Below are positions 6,765 through 10,096 of a DNA stretch of 10,096 nucleotides, piece by piece. Both the position numbers and the translations under genes were made by a program. The stretch is from positions 1-10,096 of the forward strand of contig CAISIP010000384.1 of the NCBI GenBank assembly GCA_903885415.1, written 5' to 3'. This DNA is from an uncultured beta proteobacterium. Lineage in GTDB: Bacteria > Pseudomonadota > Gammaproteobacteria > Burkholderiales > Burkholderiaceae_C. The notes beneath the pieces were generated by a model. It saw nothing but the letters and a program-made list of their open reading frames with translations, did no database searches and was not told where the DNA came from. Every line of letters starts with the position of its first letter. The first letter of the stretch is position 1.

Positions 6765-6804
6765 CAGCAGCGGCTGCTGCCAGCGCGCGCAGGCGTAGCG
6801 CGCG
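6765..6804. terminator. two short hairpins at the trmL / CoA-transferase convergence
   Basis: CAGCAG-CGG-CTGCTG (6765-6779) and CGCGCGC-AGGCGTA-GCGCGCG (6784-6804) could form GC-rich stems of 6 and 7 base pairs just after the trmL stop. Neither is followed by a T-run on either strand, so intrinsic termination is doubtful. The second hairpin also lies within the acetyltransferase-like remnant, where repeated Arg/Ala codons could produce it by chance. Confidence 0.22.
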
Positions 6805-6849
6805 GTAGGCCGGGGCATCGTCCGCAACCAGCCCGCGGATCGTTGTCAT
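6781..6849 (-). pseudogene. N-terminal remnant of a GNAT acetyltransferase
   Basis: On the minus strand an ATG overlaps the stop of the CoA-transferase B gene (ATGA). It opens with MTTIR, then GLVADDAPAYRALRLRAL, the typical first strand and helix of a GNAT N-acetyltransferase ('IR...DA.AYR.LRL.AL'). Family-like sequence stops after about 23 residues. The frame then runs as an alanine tract and Arg-rich antisense sequence to a stop at 6709, inside the trmL coding region. A whole GNAT protein would need roughly 140 residues or more, so this is a truncated leftover, not a working gene. The break lies between about 6762 and 6785, directly after the intact end of trmL, as expected from a deletion joining the two loci. 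The identification rests on a short motif and could be chance. Confidence 0.5.
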
Positions 6850-7526
6850 CGTGCGATGGCAAGCCCCACCAGACGCTCCAACTCGGCGTGCTCCAGTCCC
6901 GCGACGCTATCGATCAGCTCCAGGCCTGCGGGTGTGCAGCGCAGGGTGGCCAGGTCCGAGTAGATGCGCTTGACGCAGGCAATGGCCGTCAACGGATAGC
7001 TGCACTGCGCAACCACCTTGCTGACGCCGGCCTTGGTCAGCAGGTCCATCATGATCCAGGTCTCGCGCGCGCCGACCGCCAGGTCCATCGCGCCGCCGAC
7101 GGCCGGAATCGCGTCTTTTTCACCGGTGTGCCAGTTCGCCAAGTCTCCCTGCGCGCTGACCTGAAAGGCGCCCATCACGCAAATGTCCAGATGACCCCCG
7201 CGCATCATCGCGAAGCTGTCGGCGTGGTGGAAAAAGGCGCCGCCCGCGCGCAGCGTCACCGGCTGCTTGCCGGCGTTGATCAGGTCGTAGTCTTCTGCGC
7301 CCGGCGCCGGCGCCGGACCCATACCCAGGATGCCGTTCTCGCTTTGCAGCAGGACCTCGCGGCTGCCCGGAATATGGTTGGCAACCAGCGTCGGCATTCC
7401 GATGCCGAGGTTGACGACGGCGCCCTCGGGTATGTCGCGTGCCACCAGCGCGGCGAGTTGGTCCCGGCTTCGTCTTTGGTAATGCATGCTGAATTTGGCG
7501 GATGGGGCGGGTGCGCCGGCTTTCAT
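6846..7526 (-). CDS. pcaJ: CoA-transferase subunit B (3-oxoadipate/3-oxoacid type)
   Basis: The beta subunit of a family I CoA-transferase, which moves CoA from succinyl-CoA to a 3-oxo acid. The catalytic glutamate, which forms the acyl-glutamyl-CoA intermediate, is E63 in the SENG motif (62-65). Other family segments are 'DIPEGAVVNLGIGMPTLVAN' (31-50), 'GGAFFHHADSFAMMRGGHLD' and the 'VAVGARE.W' to 'KVVAQCSYPLTA' region. At 226 residues it is slightly longer than usual, because the chosen start overlaps the stop of subunit A (ATGA). An internal Met at 7487 (MHYQRRSRDQ) aligns better with many homologues and is a possible alternative. No pca ring-cleavage genes are nearby, so 3-oxoadipate versus acetoacetate as acceptor cannot be settled; the partner subunit looks Pca-like. 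Confidence 0.9.
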   Translation of the reverse strand: MKAGAPAPSAKFSMHYQRRSRDQLAALVARDIPEGAVVNLGIGMPTLVANHIPGSREVLLQSENGILGMGPAPAPGAEDYDLINAGKQPVTLRAGGAFFHHADSFAMMRGGHLDICVMGAFQVSAQGDLANWHTGEKDAIPAVGGAMDLAVGARETWIMMDLLTKAGVSKVVAQCSYPLTAIACVKRIYSDLATLRCTPAGLELIDSVAGLEHAELERLVGLAIAR

Positions 7527-8242
7527 GGCCCGGCGACCTGCGTGGCACCGGCTTGGGTGGCGACGCGCTCGACCCTGACAATTCTGCTGACAAATAGGCC
7601 CGGCGTCACGATGTGTTCAGGGTCGATGCCGCCAAGCTCGACGATGCAATGGACCGACGCCACCGTGGTCTTGCAGGCGGTGGCCATCACCGGCCCGAAG
7701 TTGCGCGCCGCCATGCGGTAGCTCAGGTTGCCCCAGCGGTCGCCGCGCTCGGCCTTGATCAGCGCCAGGTCGCCGTGGATCGGGTGCTCGAGCACATAGT
7801 TCTTGCCGTGGATGGTGCGGGTTTCCTTGGGCGAGCCGTCCGGGTTCCGGGCCAGTTCGGTACCGTATCCGGTGGGGCTGAAGAATGCGCCTATTCCGGC
7901 GCCCGCAGCGCGTATGCGCTCGGCCAGATTGCCCTGAGGCACCAGTTCAAGCTCGATTTTTCCACTGCGGTACAGCGCGTCAAAGACATGCGAGGTGGCT
8001 TGGCGCGGAAAGCTGCAAATGATTTTTCGGACGCGACCCGCCTTGAGCAGCCCGGCCAGGCCCTCCTCGCCGTCGCCGGCGTTGTTGTTGACGATGGTGA
8101 GTTCGCGCGCGCCCTGCGCCAGCAGGCCGCCGATGAGTTCGTCCGGAATGCCGGCAGTACCGAAGCCGCCCACCATCACGGTGGAGCCGTCTGCTACGTG
8201 TCCGAGCGCCTGCGCCACGCTGTCCGCCACTTTGTCGATCAT
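7523..8242 (-). CDS. pcaI: CoA-transferase subunit A (3-oxoadipate/3-oxoacid type)
   Basis: The alpha subunit that pairs with the neighbouring B subunit. The 239-residue protein shows the CoA-transferase signature GGFGTAGIP (25-33), then 'ELTIVNNNAGDGEEGLAGLL' (47-66), 'KIICSFPRQA' (73-82), 'KIELELVPQGNLAERIRAAGAGIGAFFSPTGYGT' and 'ERGDRWGNL.YR.AARNFGP'. The 'TIVNNNAG' and 'SFPRQ' forms resemble PcaI/CatI of the beta-ketoadipate pathway more than ScoA, which usually reads 'VSNN.G'. Start chosen at MIDK, the usual family N-terminus; the open frame extends upstream but is antisense to DUF1841. No strong Shine-Dalgarno or promoter is seen in the 44 bases before the gene. It is the first gene of a two-gene operon. 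Confidence 0.9.
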   Translation of the reverse strand: MIDKVADSVAQALGHVADGSTVMVGGFGTAGIPDELIGGLLAQGARELTIVNNNAGDGEEGLAGLLKAGRVRKIICSFPRQATSHVFDALYRSGKIELELVPQGNLAERIRAAGAGIGAFFSPTGYGTELARNPDGSPKETRTIHGKNYVLEHPIHGDLALIKAERGDRWGNLSYRMAARNFGPVMATACKTTVASVHCIVELGGIDPEHIVTPGLFVSRIVRVERVATQAGATQVAGP

Positions 8243-8286
8243 GGGCGCAATGTAACCCGGTTCGGCAGCCGCAGTGGTGGGCGAAA

Positions 8287-8733
8287 ATGGCGCCCATGCT
8301 GATGCAACCCTCCCAGTCCGATGTGCGCCGTTTCTTTTGTGCGGCCCACGCGAAGGCGCGCGCCGGTCAGCCGCTGGAGGCAATCGAATCCATCGCCAGC
8401 GGCTGGATCGACGCGCACCCCGAGTACCACGCTGTGCTGTGCGACCTCGACGCGGCTTTGCGGCAAATGGCAGATGCGCCGCAGGGACAGCCGAACCCGT
8501 TTTTGCATCTGGCCATGCATTTGTCGATCAGCGAGCAGTGTTCGATCGACCAGCCGCACGGCATCCGACAGGCGATTGAGTTGCTGGCGCACCGGTGCGA
8601 CTCGCTCCACGACGCGCACCATGTGGCGATGGAATGTATGGGTCAGATGATGTGGGAGAGCCAGCGCAGCGGGCGTCCACCCGACGGCGAAGCCTATATC
8701 GCCTGCGTGCAGCGCACCGCTACGCGCGACTGA
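8287..8733 (+). CDS. DUF1841 family protein
   Basis: A 148-residue soluble protein of a family with unknown function that is common in betaproteobacteria. Recognisable family features are 'DVRRFF', then 'AGQPLEAIE', 'W(I)DAHPEYHAVL', 'NPFLHLAMHLSISEQCSIDQPHGIRQA', 'HDAHHVAMECMGQMMWE(S)QRSGRPPDG..YI.C'. The many conserved histidines and acidic residues (HLAMHL, EQ, HDAHH, MEC) could form a metal site, but this is inference. Three Met codons lie close together (8287, 8296, 8302); homologues suggest 8296 or 8302 may be the true start, and no clear ribosome site decides. It diverges from the CoA-transferase operon by 44 bases and ends one base from the convergent cytochrome gene. Confidence 0.9.
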   Translation: MAPMLMQPSQSDVRRFFCAAHAKARAGQPLEAIESIASGWIDAHPEYHAVLCDLDAALRQMADAPQGQPNPFLHLAMHLSISEQCSIDQPHGIRQAIELLAHRCDSLHDAHHVAMECMGQMMWESQRSGRPPDGEAYIACVQRTATRD

Positions 8734-8734
8734 G

Positions 8735-9400
8735 TCAGCGGAACTTGGCCTGGGGAACCGTCTTTAGCTCACCCGGAAGCGACTGCAGGTAGACAGCGAT
8801 TTCCTTCAGTTCCGCATTGGAAAACTGCTTGGTCACGCCGCCCATGATGGCGTTTGCGCGTCCCCAGGTCGCCTTGCCTTCGGTCTTGTAGGACTTGAGC
8901 GCGACAAAGAGATAGTCCGCATGCTGCCCGGCGATCTTGGGATAGGAAGGGTCGATCGGCTTGCTGAAGCTGTCTCCGTGGCATGAAACGCAGGCGCCCT
9001 TGGCCACCAGCGCAGCCGCTGTGCCAGTGGCCTCAGCCGCCTTGCCTGGTGCCTGTGCGCCGTCCTGCTTGCCGCTGGCCTCGTAGAAAGCCGCCAGGTC
9101 GGCGATGTCCTGATCGCTCAGGCTGGTGGCCACACCGTGCATGGTCGGGTGCTTGCGCTCGCCCTTGCGGTACGCGCCAAGCGCCGACGCGATGTATTTG
9201 GCGCCCTGGCCGGAGATCATCGGCACTTTGTAGACTTCCGGAAAGCTGGCCTGATAACCCTTGATGCCATGGCAGCCGATGCACATGGCAATTTTTGTTT
9301 CTCCGGACTTGGCATCGCCCTTGATTTCTTGGGCGGTGGCGGACAGGGCAGTCACCGAAGCGACAAAGGCGATGAGCAGCGCGGACAGCGATGGGTTCAT
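8735..9400 (-). CDS. dihaem cytochrome c (cytochrome c4-like)
   Basis: A periplasmic electron carrier with two class I cytochrome c domains. The 221-residue precursor has a signal peptide (about 1-23, cleaved after SATA). Domain 1 holds CIGCH (40-44) with probable axial Met87. An Ala/Gly-rich linker (about 112-132) follows, then domain 2 with CVSCH (137-141) and probable axial Met186. The 'ISGQ...Y...AL..Y..GER' and 'IAGQHADYLFVALKSYK' segments are typical of cytochrome c4/c553-type proteins, which often feed terminal oxidases; the window's own aa3 oxidase is a plausible partner. No clear Shine-Dalgarno precedes the ATG. It converges on DUF1841 with a one-base gap and diverges from the ATPase gene. 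Confidence 0.95.
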   Translation of the reverse strand: MNPSLSALLIAFVASVTALSATAQEIKGDAKSGETKIAMCIGCHGIKGYQASFPEVYKVPMISGQGAKYIASALGAYRKGERKHPTMHGVATSLSDQDIADLAAFYEASGKQDGAQAPGKAAEATGTAAALVAKGACVSCHGDSFSKPIDPSYPKIAGQHADYLFVALKSYKTEGKATWGRANAIMGGVTKQFSNAELKEIAVYLQSLPGELKTVPQAKFR

Positions 9401-9405
9401 TTTGC

Positions 9406-9524
9406 GTAGACAATCAAGATAGTGGCTGGGAAAAATACAAAAGTATAAAAATACAATTCCGGCGCATTATATCGACCACTTTTTCCTCCACCGAACTCCG
9501 GTTTCGCCGCTGTAGCCAATCAAG

Positions 9525-9526
<2 letters not shown>
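9406..9526. repeat. pair of 15-base direct repeats flanking the divergent spacer
   Basis: GTAGACAATCAAGAT at 9406-9420 and GTAGCCAATCAAGAT at 9512-9526 differ at one base and are 106 bases apart. The first copy ends six bases before the cytochrome c start (read on the opposite strand). The second runs into the ATG of the MoxR-type ATPase gene. The match is longer than expected by chance in so short a spacer. It could be a shared regulator or mRNA leader site, or a trace of a small duplication. Confidence 0.5.
9466..9471 (-). promoter_or_regulatory. consensus -10 element before the cytochrome c gene
   Basis: The minus strand reads TATAAT, a perfect -10 match, 66 bases before the cytochrome ATG, in a locally AT-rich stretch. 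The expected -35 position (TTCGGT or TCGGTG at 17-18 bases) matches poorly, so an activator may be needed. A second, weaker -10-like TATACT lies at 9447-9442. Pattern evidence only. Confidence 0.4.

Positions 9527-10096
<570 letters not shown>

Noticed and set aside
6762..6845. Intrinsic terminator for trmL
   Set aside because: GC hairpins are present but lack a T-run on either strand, so they are kept only as low-confidence structures.

Overview
The window is compact, GC-rich and almost entirely coding. It looks like a chromosomal stretch of a betaproteobacterium, most likely Burkholderiales. The evidence is gene content and order: a cox operon encoding DUF2244, CoxB with a fused cytochrome c, CoxA, a tiny assembly protein, CtaG, DUF2970 and CoxC; a BioC-like methyltransferase of the burkholderial type; DUF1841; and a MoxR-type ATPase. 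I see no mobile elements, tRNA or rRNA genes, CRISPR arrays or phage genes. No gap between genes exceeds about 125 bases.

Left part (1-4600, minus strand): a respiratory operon for an aa3-type cytochrome c oxidase. In transcription order it holds a DUF2244 membrane protein, coxB (CuA subunit with a C-terminal haem c domain), coxA (haem a/a3-CuB subunit), a 36-residue small assembly protein, ctaG/cox11 (CuB insertion), a DUF2970 membrane protein, and the first 23 codons of coxC, which runs off the left edge. A good sigma70-like promoter lies just before the DUF2244 gene. A BioC-like methyltransferase gene sits upstream on the same strand.

Middle (5500-6770, plus strand): a ComF-family phosphoribosyltransferase gene diverges from the methyltransferase gene across 39 bases. 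Its 3' end overlaps trmL (tRNA wobble 2'-O-methyltransferase) by 38 bases. The trmL gene converges on a minus-strand operon for a two-subunit CoA-transferase of the PcaI/PcaJ type. At that convergence, starting on an ATGA overlap with the CoA-transferase B gene, is what looks like the first ~23 codons of a GNAT acetyltransferase, cut off next to the end of trmL.

Right part (8287-10096): a DUF1841 gene on the plus strand converges tightly on a minus-strand dihaem cytochrome c4-like gene. The cytochrome gene then diverges from a MoxR-type AAA ATPase gene that runs off the right edge. The 124-base AT-rich spacer between those two carries a consensus TATAAT and a 15-base direct repeat (one mismatch) placed next to each start codon.

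The genes fit aerobic respiration (oxidase, its assembly factors, a periplasmic dihaem electron carrier) plus unrelated housekeeping functions. I do not see a clearly new multi-gene system. The points most worth checking are the acetyltransferase remnant, the paired repeats before the cytochrome and ATPase genes, the degenerate SAM-binding motif of the BioC-like protein, the His-rich CoxA N-terminus, and two very short coding features (coxC start and the 36-residue protein).
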